DNA from: Onchocerca volvulus
Taxonomy: Eukaryota > Nematoda > Chromadorea > Rhabditida > Onchocercidae
Length of the DNA stretch: 33,210 nt
Assembly: GCA_000499405.2 (NCBI GenBank)
Contig: HG738169.1
Coordinates: forward strand, 1-33,210
Direction: 5' to 3'
Shown: positions 18,831 through 30,200 of the stretch, one piece after another
Layout: every line of letters starts with the position of its first letter
Numbering within the stretch: position 1 is the first letter of the stretch
Program-made: the position numbers and the translations under genes
Notes under the pieces: model-generated
Told to the model about the DNA's origin: nothing
Databases searched by the model: none
Seen by the model: the letters and a program-made list of their open reading frames with translations, nothing else

Positions 18831-20340
18831 TAAATTAATAAAAAATAAAAAGAAAAGTGGAGAAAGAAATTATGAACAAAAAAGAGAAAATGGTAAAACA
18901 TTGATTTTTTTTTTATATATGTTTCATCAGGAGATAAAATTTCATGGTTTTTCAGGAAATGTACTTTTTACAGAAAAAAAAAAAAAAAAAAAAAAATGAA
19001 AGGGAAAATGAAAACAATCAATTCTTACTTTTTCCATCTAAATTCTTTAAATTCACTTTAAACTCTTAAAATTTTCCCATAATTCTTTGAATTTATAAGA
19101 GAGTTATGTAATTTAAATAAAAATAAAAAAAGATTATTCAATACTTTAAATTTATCAATGACATTTTTTTTTTTGTTTAATACAAAAAAATTTTTGGAAG
19201 AGGATAAAAATGAAGTGATTTTTCATACCTTTGGAAAATTTTATAAATTAGGCCAGACTTTTATCTTTATAAGTTCTCATAAATTAAGTTTGTAAAGGTT
19301 GGCAAATTATTTTTTTTTGAAATAAAGGAAATTCTATAACAATTTCTTAACCTTTCTTATAACTTTATAAAATTTTCTTCAATTTTCTAAATTAAAAAAG
19401 AAGGGAAGCAACTTGGTTTTTAGCTTTAAGATTATTAATTTTATTACATCAGAATGATTCCTATTTACAAAAATCTTGCTTGAAATTACTCCAAAAATGT
19501 TTATCTTTTACTTTTAATTAGATGCAAACTTATGATTCCACATTGTAAATATAATGCCAATCTTCTAAGCTTTTATTTTCGATTGGAATTAAGACTGAAT
19601 TAAACTGCTAATAAACTGATTATGAATAATTTCAAATTAAAGTATAAATTTGGAAATTTTCATTAAAATATCAAGTCAATTAAATTTATAATGCAAGTAT
19701 TTTCATCCTGGTCATAATTCCAATTACTATGTAATGCAGGTATCATTTTAAAAGTTTTAAATTTTTTAATTTTATAATATCCTAGTTATAATTACCACAA
19801 TTTAATATGATTTTTAAATGTAATTATTGTATAACTATCCTAAATACGGTATCATTTTCTAATTTACTGTCACAATTTGAAATTATTTTGCCGTCATAAT
19901 TAGAAATTATTCTTTCAGGTATTAGTAAAATAATCGATTGCTTACTGATTAGTAAATTATTACTCATTACTCATTGCTTACTCATGGAATTATGCAGATG
20001 TATGATATATGAATTTGTCAAACTGATAAATGTTTCGTAATGTTCAAAATATTTCTGACTTTTGAAAATTATTTCCATTGATAATGTCGATAGTAATTTT
20101 TATCATTGATAATGTTGATTTCGAGGATTGGATTTGCTAATATTCACGGATAATTTTGTCCCTTATCAGAAAACATATAACTAAGAAAATCAAATAACAT
20201 GAAAAATTTTGTACAGTTTCAAAATCTCTGATAACTGATAAGACCAAATATCAGAAAATTGCATCTTTGTATTTTCAATAACGAAGGGTAAAAAGAAAAT
20301 AAATATGTTTAGCAATTGTTAGGATTATAAAATCTTATAC

Positions 20341-20383
20341 AACCGGAAACAGACACCATTATCCGGTCAAGATATTTCCGGTT
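20341..20383. repeat. Inverted repeat AACCGGAAA/TTTCCGGTT
   Basis: The 9-bp arms are perfect and about 25 bp apart, with a further ATCCGG between them. The same CCGGAAA core occurs in the conserved hairpin at 7140-7176. About 150 bp downstream lies GATTGGCCAATAAG, a palindromic CCAAT-type site (near 20524). This could be regulatory sequence, but no gene start could be attached to it. Confidence 0.35.
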
Positions 20384-21459
20384 AAATTTTATTCATTGGT
20401 ACTATAAAAATATGCTTTTGCATAAATGCATGCTGAATTTTTGAAAGATTTGCAATGTTAGCTATAAAACGGTTTTGCTTATTTTAGATTGCAAATAATT
20501 TCAAAATAATAGGCCTGACTTTGATTGGCCAATAAGCCGCCATTATCTCATTGGCTTTTAGCACATTGCTCAACAAAATGTCAATGCTTACCTATAATTT
20601 CTTAGGAGAATATGTAAATATATTTTTCAAATTTACTATGCGGGAAATCCTCTTTTCTTAAATTATATTTTCTACTTTTCTAACCTAGGTTTTTTTGATA
20701 GACAAAAACTCTTTCATTTTTAACTATCCAAACAGGCAAAATGAGAGCAGCAATTTATCACCCCAAAAATTCGTCATGAATAAAAAATTAAAACATCACT
20801 GAGAAATTGTTTAAGTTATTTAAAAACGATGAATAGAATTCTGTTCTTGTGATTAAATGATGCTACTTGCAAACATTAAAAATTTCATTCAAATTATTCA
20901 GATCTTTCAAATACTTAGCAAAATTTGTTGTTTATGAATGATAGCGGACTAATTTTATGCTTCAAATTATCTGATAAAAGAAACTGAGATGGTAAGATTA
21001 AGATAAAATTTTGTTTCTTGCTATAAAATATACCCGAAAAAAAAATATTAAAAAAATCAGCTAGAATATGACAAATCGTAAATTTGGATGAAATTACTTA
21101 AGTGACCAAAGACAGCGATCGAGAATGATTGCATTTATCAATTGATCGATCTTTCCATATACCACTTTTTCAAAATTTATCAATATCGATACTACCAGTT
21201 CGTTCATCCTTATCGAGAAATACCCGAATAATTAAAATTCCAATCATGCATATAAAATTGTTGGAAGAAATATTACTGAAACTGATGAATACAGAAGTAT
21301 AGTTGAGACACATTTTGTAATTTTGTTCAATTTCAAGATTTAATGAAATTTATTTGTTTAAATTGCAATTTAGAGATTGAATTTCAGATCGAATTATATG
21401 CTAAAGGTTTTAATATTCAATTAGCATAAAAATCAGAACATTATTTCACACATGTAGGG

Positions 21460-21711
21460 ATGGATGTTCAAGAATTGAAGATGCAGCTGATCTTCTATTG
21501 TTTACTAATTTTTTTAATCGATATTTCATACACTTCAAGAATAGTTTTCTTCATTGCTTCGAAATATAATCCCAAAATAATCAAGGGAAATGATTCGATA
21601 GTCAGAGATCGGCCATCTGCGGATAAGTCTGCTAGGATCATTTTAATTTTCTACGTTTCAAAAATTATATTTGTTTCAAATGGAAATTTGGACATTAATT
21701 GCTTTGAATAA
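21460..21711 (+). CDS. Hypothetical 83-codon ORF with hydrophobic N-terminus
   Basis: This frame starts at an ATG, followed eight codons on by MQLIFYCLLIFLIDISYTSR, which resembles a signal peptide or membrane segment. The second half has a less AT-rich hydrophilic stretch (NDSIVRDRPSADKSAR). It is longer than most chance ORFs in this composition, but there is no homologue in the window and no family I know. Splice sites and poly(A) signal were not convincing. Confidence 0.2.
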   Translation: MDVQELKMQLIFYCLLIFLIDISYTSRIVFFIASKYNPKIIKGNDSIVRDRPSADKSARIILIFYVSKIIFVSNGNLDINCFE

Positions 21712-22600
21712 AAAGAAAAGTAGGTGTTAATTAAGCATAATTTGAGAATTCAAAGATGCTTTAATAAGCGATTTCTTCACGTAAACTTTATACACCATAA
21801 AGAATTCATATGTGAAGAAATTTGACGAATTCTACATTATCCATACTTAATTTATATTATTTGTAATTCGAATCAAAAATGCCGCATTCAAAAAATATGA
21901 TTTTATTAATAATAGAAAACTTAAATTAGCTTCGATTAGGAATTTTTTGTCAAAATTTATCGACGCTTCAAAATTTACGAGTAAATTACAAAGACTTGAA
22001 GCATTTTACCGAATTGTTCAAAATTAATAATTTCATGAACGATCAAATCGTCATCGCTTGTCATAGAATCACCTGGGGATGTTTATTTCATGCAGTAATT
22101 AAAATAATAAAAAATCAAGGCGAAACTTTTAGATATTTCCATTTTTTAGATGGTTTTCTTTTCATATTTTTATATATTTGCTTTTAGATATTTCCATTCC
22201 CTGATCAATTACCGATATATCTGACTCCATTCGATGACATCCAAAAGTGGCATAAAATCGCGCTCTACTTCTGACCTTTATTTTTGCTATAAACCATGAC
22301 CCATGAATTTTATTCAGATCATTCAGATATCAATTTCGTGAAAATAATTGGTGAAAATTTTTTTTGTCGGAAACAAATTTTTTTTTCTAAACAAAAAAAG
22401 AAAAATTTTGGTACAAATGGATTTGTTGTATAATGAGCTCTATTATGATGAAATTTATTCGCAGCAACTACATTACACAATGATAAATTATAAATATCGA
22501 TAATATAATCGATAATTTATACTTCTTTTTTATAGTAGGGAAGTTATCTACGAATTAATAGTGTTGAGAATTGATAGAGTTTGATGAAGTCTGGGAAGCG
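21712..22600. other. Unassigned spacer
   Basis: The sequence is AT-rich with two direct copies of CTTTTAGATATTTCCATT (near 22127 and 22180). A short frame at 21996-22187 is unsupported. Nothing else stands out. Confidence 0.5.
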
Positions 22601-22699
22601 CCGTTTATTGGATACCTAAAAGCTACAGTCAAAACAAAGGATTATTGAAAACCCCCTTTAATAGATAACAATCCTTTTTCTAGTAAAACTGTTTATTAT

Positions 22700-22870
22700 A
22701 TATGAATCCTAGCACAATTTACAACATATTACAGGGCAAAGAGAGATAATTTACAACATGTTAGTTTTAGTAGAAAAGGCGCAAAGGGAGTTTGCTTTTG
22801 CCTCATGTGACCATTTCCAACATGTTAATAGCGCAAAGAGAGTTAATTTACATGTTAATATAGCTCAAAG
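22700..22870. repeat. Short interspersed repeats AATTTACAACAT / GCAAAGRGAGT
   Basis: Two motifs, AATTTACAACATRTTA and GGCGCAAAGRGAGTT, alternate about three to four times over 170 bp with variable spacing. AATTTACAACAT recurs once more near 22909. The sequence is less AT-rich than its surroundings. It may be a degraded minisatellite or the interior of an unrecognised element. Confidence 0.4.
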
Positions 22871-23394
22871 GGTGTTTGTTTACTCCATATCACCATAACA
22901 CAACAGAATTTACAACATAAAATATAGATACACACATACTAATACTAATACTATCAGCATAGTCACAAGGTTGGTTATACGAAGGTATTTCTATAATTTG
23001 AAGATCTTTGATTATTCTGTCATATTTATATTCTAATGAAAATATTTCGGTTTTTCCGACAATCAATTTTTTTCACATTTATTGAATGCAAATAGAGTTA
23101 ATAATTACTTTGTTCCATCTATATTTCAAATAGAATATTTAGATTTTTCCAAATTTTTTTTTTCAAGCTTTTCTCATTTATTGAAAATGATGGAGATAGC
23201 AGTTTTCTGTTGTGTACTTCAGATGTTGATATATTACAGATTGTAAGCCGATGTGGCATCTAAACTTGGGCGATGTTTGGGTATATGCAGTTAATTCCAA
23301 AATTTGAATAACATGAATTAAACTCCGTACTGCAATGATGTATTGTGAAACTGCGAGATTGAAAAATTCAATCATAAGGGGCAATATTTCATAT

Positions 23395-24930
23395 GAATAG
23401 CTCTGAACGTCTATATTGGGGAACATATGTAATTGCATCTTGAGCGTACTCATGCATATGACGTGGACTGCCTGCATATGAAGATGGCAAAATCGTTAGT
23501 CTTCCAATGTTACTTGTATTATCGTCATTTATAACTGCATCCCGCAATGAATATATTCTTCAGAGCAAAGCTTGGTCTGATTCAAACGGATGAATATCAA
23601 ACGTTCGGTTTCGCTTTTTGCATACATATCTACGATATATTGGTGAAACAACTGACGGCATTTCAAAATATGATTGTCTTCATTCTCTCGAATCATTAAT
23701 CGGTATGAATAATAGTTCACTGTGCTGCATTTCTTATTTGTTTCTTCGCTACTGATTGGATATGTCATCTTAATGTTAAAGTGATATCCATCGGCATCAT
23801 CTCAAGAAACGGTTGGGTACTGAAGAGCATCGATGAGTTTCTGCAATTTTTTTCAATTGATCGCTTCTTTTGTGAAGAAAAATATCTCTGGGTTTGAATT
23901 GATCTCCGATTATAACAATTACCACTTCGTCTATCATTGGAGCATTGAATCTTCGCACGTGCACTCTAGCAGGTCTTTTGTCAGTATGAATAACAATTTT
24001 GTGTATATTGGATGGCATCATTTCAATTGCTGTTTTGAACAAACGTACTAAATTGATCTTTTTTTTTTTTTTTGTGAAAAAGCTGTCGCAATTGGTAAAC
24101 GATGGATCTTTCTATATCGGTATGAATTCCGCAACGTGCATTCAATTCATCTTTGCTATCACCGATGAAATACATTTATAAGAATTTATGCTTACTATCT
24201 GGCAACGGAAGCAAGGAGCGGATATCATGCTAAATTTGCCCTTTCATTTTGAAGGTTGGCATAAATTGTGTCGTTACGATTTCTGCTCTGAATGACGTCA
24301 TTTGGAAACATGAGTAGTATTTTCTGGTTTTAGATTGGAAACGCTTTGATTAGGCAGTATATCCAGCAAGCAAAGTTTTCAATGGCTCTGGCGGTTCTTC
24401 AAGTTAAGGTAGTTTAATTTTTCCAGCAGCGCAGATAAGGACATACTTCATTCATAATGCCAATGAGAACATGCGGACTCAAACTATAATTATCAGCTGG
24501 GTTATACCGGAATGCAAACCGATTAAAATCCCGTGATTTCTGTGCACGGAGTCCTATTCGACGTCGATCTTCTGTTTCTTATTAACATCTTTCAGCCACT
24601 CTCAGCAGTTCATTCTCTCCAAAAAGAAGCAAACCTGAAATTGCCGAAGATTAATGTGCTCGCAATCGCGCTTCCTCAAGTCTGGCTGCACGTCGCTTTG
24701 CTCCATTTGAGCCATTTTTTGTCTTCTTCGATCATTGGCTGATGTCCGTTCTTCATCTCATTGATTTGCAGTGAATCATCACAGTGCTTCCGCTATAAGA
24801 GACGAAAACCTAAGCTCGATCTTGTTCTGCCAGGCATTATTTAGATGAACTAAAGCAGATAGATTGCATCTGAACTATTCTCGAAACTGATTATGGATTG
24901 AAATTGAAATTGAATTCGAAACTGCTCATA
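23395..24930 (-). pseudogene. Helitron Rep/helicase remnant with Helitron_like_N domain (H3)
   Basis: Consecutive pieces in different frames follow the order of Helitron proteins. They are RRAARLEEARLRAH (about 24700), MPTFKMKGQI and LLPLPDSKHKFL (24185-24260), FIGDSKDELNARCGIHTDI (about 24110-24175), then 23797-24042 with FNAPMIDEVVIVIIGDQF and FLHKRSDQLKKIAETHR. After these come 23529-23768 with YSYRLMIRENEDNHILKCRQ, VDMYAKSETERLIFIRLNQT, and finally TSNIGRLTILPSSYAGSPRH to about 23395. This is the Helitron_like_N region that precedes the HUH Rep motifs. It is interrupted by several frameshifts, stops and an A16 run near 24060. The Rep catalytic motifs and the Pif1-type helicase are missing. 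Confidence 0.85.
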
Positions 24931-24954
24931 TATATAGTAGTAAAAGATACTAAC

Positions 24955-25185
24955 AGTTGTAAATGTTCGCTTGTTCAAAATCTTAAAATATCCGAAAGTT
25001 TTTACCTACTGCTTGGAAATCTTGACAGAAGTTGAACTGGATCAATTGAATTATTGAACTGTTGCTGCTGCAAAAAAATATTTATGATATTAAAAGATAC
25101 TAACAGTCGTAAACGTTCGTTTAAAATCTTAAATCCCCGAAAAATTTTTATTTATTGCTTTGAAATTTTGACAGAACGTTGCATT
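24955..25185. repeat. Imperfect tandem duplication of about 130 bp
   Basis: Two copies begin TAAAAGATACTAACAGTYGTAAA and end with TTGACAGAA, at about 24956-25035 and 25088-25185, with intervening sequence in the first. They lie in the 5' non-coding part of H3, just upstream of its degenerate coding region. Confidence 0.5.
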
Positions 25186-25198
25186 AGAATACGTGCAT

Positions 25199-25311
25199 AT
25201 TTTACTGAGCCTTCTGAACGTTGAGTACTGAAGGCCTGGTCCAATTTTGCAGATATTTTACTGAGCCTTCTGAACGTTGAGTACTGAAGGCCTGGTCCAA
25301 TTTTGCAGAAA
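25199..25311. repeat. Perfect 56-bp tandem repeat, two copies
   Basis: A unit beginning TTTACTGAGCCTTCTGAACG and ending CCAATTTTGCAG is present twice in direct succession with no difference beyond the edges. This indicates a recent duplication inside the old H3 copy. Confidence 0.85.
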
Positions 25312-25630
25312 ACAAGCGTGTTAATAGATTCTGTCCGCTCATTTTTATTTGTTACAGGTGTGAAAGGTATAAAAGGAGATGTATCTAAACAAAAACAACG
25401 TGCCTACCTGAATGTAAAGTTGTGTCAAAATTTCAATCAATGAGTTAACTTGAAATGTTGTGTCAAACTGAACATTGAACATTTATACAAAAAGAAAATC
25501 CAAGACACGACCTAATATTAGAAGAGATAATTCACAAATTGCTTGAAGGAAATATTTCATTATACACTATCATGATTTCGACATTTGTGCGACGCTACAT
25601 TTCCCATAAATCAAAAAATACATGAATTAC

Positions 25631-25844
25631 ACTTCTCAAAAGCATTTGTGCTCTTTCAAGAGCGTTCAAAGCCTGATTATTTGTTGTATTCGGCACTTTC
25701 CCGATTATGTTTTCTAAATGTGCTGGATTAGCTTTGGTAGACTCAGTACTGTGAAATAGTAGTTCTCCATTAATTACCGGTCCAATTTTCTTTTTGCTAA
25801 GTTCTTTCATATCATTTGCAAGTTGTGAAATTGTAACTGAATCA
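25631..25844 (-). pseudogene. Exon-like insert of unknown gene captured in Helitron H3
   Basis: Inside the H3 5' region, a stretch of about 245 bp (25616-25860) has no counterpart in H1 or H2, where the flanks are adjacent. It holds an open frame of about 71 codons on the minus strand, bounded by an acceptor TTTGTTTTATAG and a donor-like AGT|GTAATT, as an exon with scraps of intron would be. The peptide includes SQLANDMKELSKKKIGPV and NNQALNALERAQMLLRS. It is hydrophilic, helical and of good codon complexity. I do not recognise the protein. Helitrons are known to carry host gene pieces; here the frame is still open and in the same orientation as the element. Confidence 0.5.
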
Positions 25845-26040
25845 CTATAAAACAAAAAACAAACGAAAAGCTCAAGCTACTGGTCTTATTTATTTAAAAA
25901 CTGCGAGCTGCATGAAAATTTCAAATCAATCGATAGAGAACTTGAAACGTTGCAAAAAATAGCCGCAGTTAATGCAGAAAGAAGGCCTGGTGAATAAATT
26001 CTGTCCGCTCATGAAGACGCAGTACGGAGCGGAGTCAACA

Positions 26041-26480
26041 AATCCATTATTATTTATTATTGATTACTACTATTTATCATTATTTACCATTATATATTAT
26101 TATTTATGATTATTTATCATTATCATTTATTACGCAACAGTAAAAAATCGCTAATATCAATAAAACAAATCTAATGATAAATTTATTAAATAAAAAAGGA
26201 AAAAACAAAATAAAGGGAAAAAAATCCGAGTCGGAGCATTAAACCGCTCCCGTTGAAATCCCTATATAAAAAAGGGCGCCATTGTTAGCGCTTGATGACG
26301 TGTGATCCACCTTTGTTCGAGCTCGAGAGTAATCAACATTGACGCTAGCTGAGGGTTACAAAGGAATGGCTAGTTATTTATTATTATTTAATATTATTCA
26401 GTGTCATTTATTATTATTCAGTACTCTTCATTATTATTATTTTTGTTATTATTAATTAATTATTATCATTATTGCTAACC
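26041..26480. repeat. ATT-rich simple repeat split by a GC-richer island
   Basis: Degenerate (TTATTATT)-type repeats flank a distinctly less AT-rich block, about 26220-26375. The block contains CCCTATATAAAAAAGGGCGCC (TATA-like), TGATGACGTG and GAGCTCGAG. The block is absent from the H1 and H2 5' regions. It might be a promoter fragment or a solo LTR inserted in the repeat. No protein-coding frame is visible. Confidence 0.4.
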
Positions 26481-26736
26481 ATATCTTTTACTCAAGAAAA
26501 GAAGGTGAGAGAGAGATGGGAGGAAGAAGGAGGATGGGAGAAAAAAAGATAAGTGGAGTCAATAAACTCCGCCTCCTCACTTATTTTCAGTTGGCACGGA
26601 CATGACACGTGAAAAAAAGCAAGTATTCCTATTTTAAATACAAGGTTGTATCAAAAATTGAAAACAATCGGTGGAGAACTTCCGGAGGTACATCATTTGT
26701 AACAAGTAGCGTTTACTTATTTCTTTATATAGATAT

Positions 26737-27815
26737 AGATATCTTAATATTACATCTCCGTAAGGATAACCATGTTTCCCGCCAAAAAACATCGATTAGT
26801 AGATGAACAAAGTGAAACCAACCAGTCATGAAGCGACGTGTTGAAGATCAGAAAAAAAGTAGGAGCCCAAAAGAATTTAAAAAATTCGGATTTTGGCGCA
26901 GAATCAATCCAAGTTCGACAGCAATTCGAGTTCTACAAATACTTCAATTCGGAGTTCCTACACCGACACAGCGACTGTTTTACAATGATACACATCAACG
27001 CAGCAGTCGTAGAGAATCGACAATCAAGAAATTCTATTCATCTTTACAAGTGACAAAGGGAAGAATAATTCAGTGATCGGTTTTGCTTGGACATTCTCAA
27101 ACATTTTCAAGGACGATTCGTTTTAGTCGATCTTTTTTAGTTCATTCAAATAGTGCCTTGCAGAAAAACAAACTTAAGTCGTCATTCTCGTAGAATGCAA
27201 ACATTGCGACGATAAACTGCAAATCAAACTGAAGAACAAGAACAGGCAACAGCGAACGAGCGAAACAGATAAAGAATGATTCGAATACGCACTGAAAAAG
27301 CAGCAGAGCGACGGGTAGCTAGACTTGAGGATGCACGGTCACGTTCTGCATCTTCAATTTGCTTCGTTCTGAACAGAATGAATGCAGCAGGCTAATAATA
27401 GCTGAAAGATTTCAACGAGAAACAGGTGATCAGCGTCAAACACGACTCTGTGCTCAGCAATCACACGGTTACAATCGCCTTGCAACCCAGCTGATGATTA
27501 TAGTTTGAGCCCGCATGTTCTCATCGACACTGTAACTGAAATTTGTTCTCATTGCAAGACTCTGAAATTTAATGGAAAAACGAAAGGGACGTGTTGTGCA
27601 GCTGAAAAAATTAAAATACTTCAACTTCGAAAACCGCCAGAACCGTAAATCTTTGCTTGCTGGATATACTGTCGATTCAAAGCATTTCCTATCTCTCCTA
27701 TTTCTAAATGATAGCGCAGAAATCATAACAAACAATTCATGCCAACTTTCAAAGTGAGAGGACAAATTTATCATGAAGCCGCTACCTATTTTCTTTGGTC
27801 AAAATAAATTCAACA
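26737..27815 (+). mobile_element. Helitron H2', right-arm copy, lacking its 5' end
   Basis: This is the inverted counterpart of H2 from just after the 5' terminus. The shared part opens with CTCCGTAAGGATAACCATG and ends near 27815, at the same internal point as H2. Its own 5' terminal sequence is missing and replaced by the start of H3 in the opposite orientation. Confidence 0.75.
26828..27810 (+). pseudogene. Helitron Rep/helicase N-terminal remnant (H2')
   Basis: The first frame is intact from the ATG at 26828 for 82 codons (MKRRVEDQKKSRSPKEF ... VTKGRIIQ-stop), unlike H2, which has a frameshift in the A tract. Later pieces are an Arg/Glu-rich helical part ending KAAERRVARLEDARSRSASS (about 27296-27355) and, at 27541-27645, the cysteine-bearing ICSHCKTLKF ... 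GTCCAAEKI ... RKPPEP. Then come MPTFKVRGQIYHEA near 27745. Stops and frame changes separate the pieces, so no functional product is expected. Confidence 0.7.
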
Positions 27816-29980
27816 GTCCGACAGTTCAGTTGAAAGTTTTCTCTGCTGAATGAGGAATGGAAGACAATTACATCAGTTAAAATAGTATGCATTTCCGGTT
27901 GATTCTATTGCATACTACGTATACAACCAAGGATTCATCGTCGGTATACGATTGACCATTCCGGAAATTCGCTTATACATCAAAATACTTATACATCAAA
28001 ATTTTTTTGCGAGCAACAAGCAGTTTTAAAAGCAAATTTGACAAAGTTTTTTAGAAAATTCGAGAAAATTTCAGATGTCAATGATTACAAACAATAATTT
28101 ACTAAGAACCATTTCAGTTTCATCCGATAGTTAAGCTGATTTCAATATTTCGTACTGATGAAGATTAATTTAGAAAAACAACCATATACATATATGGGAT
28201 TAACTTTGACAATTATTATTTTTTTTAAAAAAGGAGTGACTAGTCCTAAAAATTCGATTTTTTAAATTATCCAGTAATTATGAGTTTTACATTTCGAATT
28301 ATTATGAGCTTTTACATTTCATATTACTATTTCCCGTTTAGAAATAATAGAAATTGAAAATTTTTGCATGAATTTATGAAATAATACGGAATATGAAATT
28401 TTTGAAACTTTCATTCAACTAATGTTACAACGTCTTTCCTTTTCGATGATATAATTTATTTCGATATAAACATGTGATCCGCTTTCCAGTAATACTATAT
28501 TGCGATTACTTTGTGGCTTTATTCAAATTGCCATTTTTCGATCAATTCAAATAAACTGCTTCTGGAAATAGTGACTAAAATTGGTAGAAATGAAAACAAT
28601 AAAAAGTAGAAGATTTTCATTTCATTCCGAGATTTTAACAAATTATACTATTTAAGTTTTTGAAATGAATCATAACCTAAAACAATCTTTTGACTAATTT
28701 TTAAAAGAAGTTCCAAATTTGAGTTATCATTTTCCTTCTCTCTACTCGAAGAGAAACTTATTGATACTCGAAGGGAAAAGAAAATCTATATGAAAATAAC
28801 AGGAAAAACAAATAATTATTTTCTGATATGAATATTAGATAAAAAGTGAAAGTAAAACAGCAAAAGTAATCAAGAAACTAAAGCAATTAAGGTTGAAAAT
28901 GCATCATTCAACTGCAGCAAATCGCTCTGTTATTAGGTTCTTTAATTCACCGTTTTTCAAAATTTACCTTACCAAATTTTCTTTTTATTTTATCGCCATC
29001 AAAATTGAATTATGCAATTATTTGTAATTGTTTTCAAATCTATTCAAATTTGTTTTCAAAATCCTCAAGTATTCAAGCTTGTTTGTCTCGTTTCTGCTTG
29101 TTCAACAAATATCATCTCACCAGCATGAGTTTTCTATTCAACTGTTTTCAAATCTGTTTCTTTAAAATCTTCAAATATTCAAGATTATTCATTTCGTTCC
29201 GCTTGTTCACTCAGTATCATCAAGAATATCTAAATTATTTGAGTTTTACATAGCAAAAGTTTATTCCTGAGATTTTCGATATAATTTTTTTTCATAAAGA
29301 ACTTTTGTCTATCGAACTGTTTAACTGAAAGGATTTCAGAAGAATAGCACATCAAAAATTGAAAATTATTTCCAATTTGTTTTGCTAATACCTGTTCATT
29401 CGTAGGGACAGACCATTGCTTTTGTTTCTTCACTCGATATTGTGTGATAAAGAAAAGATTTAAATCGATTTTTTTTCCCATGATTTATAGAAAAGGTTAT
29501 ACAAACATTTTTTTATTCATCTTAATTAATTTTTTTAAAAGAATGGAGTTTCTCACTTTTTTGAATTAAGCTTTTATGAAGTTAAATATAGCAAAACCTT
29601 GTTCCTAATAATTTCATTTTAATCAAACTACGTTGAATTTCTAAACTTCAAAGAAGTATGAATTTCTTATTGCAATAAAGAATGAAAATTTCCTGCGATA
29701 ATCGCATTGTGATCAATCTAAATGATGCAATTATTGCGTTTGTTTCATATTTTTCAAATACTAATTCTACTTTATCAAATCCATTTATTATCACCATGAT
29801 CTAATAGTTGAAAAATGAGAATGATTTAGTTTTGACCATATTTATTTATTTCTTTCCTTTTAAATTCATGAAATCTTCGAAATTTGAATTTGCTCATCAA
29901 ATTTCTTTCAATTTATAACTAGTCATTTGCTCTCTTCAGGTAGCATCAATTTCATTAATAGAATGATCTGATATCATATA
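27816..29980. other. Right-arm region upstream of 7TM gene
   Basis: This is mostly non-coding and matches 5651-7195 in inverted order. It keeps the hairpin at 27882-27917. A right-specific block at about 28950-29690 contains an imperfect direct duplication (29023-29115 and 29140-29222, built on TGTTTTCAAATCT and TATTCAAG). It also has an unsupported minus-strand frame at 29230-29481 starting MGKKIDLNLFFITQYRVKKQ, with a possible GTATTA donor after its 30th codon. Confidence 0.5.
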
Positions 29981-30200
29981 TAGCATTTATTCTAAATCTG
30001 ATAAAAAAGTGATAACAATGTCTGAATTCATTCCCATTAGTGAAATTGTGAATTTATAAGGCATCATAACAATTCTAACATTTACAATGTTAGTTCATAA
30101 AAATTAAATTTTTTTTTTACTCATTTTCCTAATCGTCATTTGTTCATTTTAAACATTTCGCTCATAATTCAGTTCTCGCATCTCTCTCGTTATCATTAGT
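29980..30200 (+). promoter_or_regulatory. Conserved upstream region of right 7TM gene
   Basis: This is nearly identical to 5427-5650 in the left arm. The ATG is preceded by CGTTATCATTAGT, keeping an AG one base upstream, as in the left copy (ATCAGT). It is a candidate trans-splice acceptor and promoter-proximal region. Confidence 0.35.

Larger units (their letters stand above)
14266..21440. other. Gene-poor AT-rich stretch
   Basis: No gene I can support is visible over about 7 kb. The stretch has long A and T runs, three A23 tracts (16225-16247, 16713-16735, 18974-18996), and short imperfect duplications at 18405-18470 and 18690-18830. A 66-codon frame at 16506-16706 lacks an ATG and ends shortly before an A23 tract. 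It is the least random-looking ORF here but has no recognisable family. Confidence 0.6.
23395..26733 (-). mobile_element. Helitron H3, longest copy, broken, truncated at 3' side
   Basis: The minus strand from 26733 reads TCTATATAAAGAAATAAGTA after an A, a Helitron start diverged from H1/H2. The 5' region runs to about 24960 and includes the repeated terminal motifs, an exon-like insert (25631-25844), tandem repeats and an ATT-rich stretch. Degenerate coding sequence runs from about 24930 to 23395. H3 lies head to head with H2', meeting it near 26735, as if H3 had inserted into or recombined with the 5' region of H2'. No helicase part and no 3' end are present. Confidence 0.7.

Noticed and set aside
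22700..22870. Possible CRISPR-like array
   Set aside because: Repeats are imperfect, irregularly spaced and in a eukaryotic context.
23178..23477. 99-codon minus-strand ORF as a separate gene
   Set aside because: The part near 23400-23477 is the wrong frame of the Helitron segment TSNIGRLTILPSSYAG. The remainder shows no recognisable domain.
23833..24181. Two plus-strand ORFs over the Helitron_like_N region
   Set aside because: They are shadows of the minus-strand Helitron pieces.
26270..26340. Possible tRNA or spliced-leader RNA gene suggested by TGTTCGAGCTCGAG
   Set aside because: No cloverleaf or leader sequence could be formed around it.
27469..27774. 101-codon minus-strand ORF
   Set aside because: It overlaps, on the opposite strand, the Helitron cysteine-rich segment that is recognisable in the plus direction.
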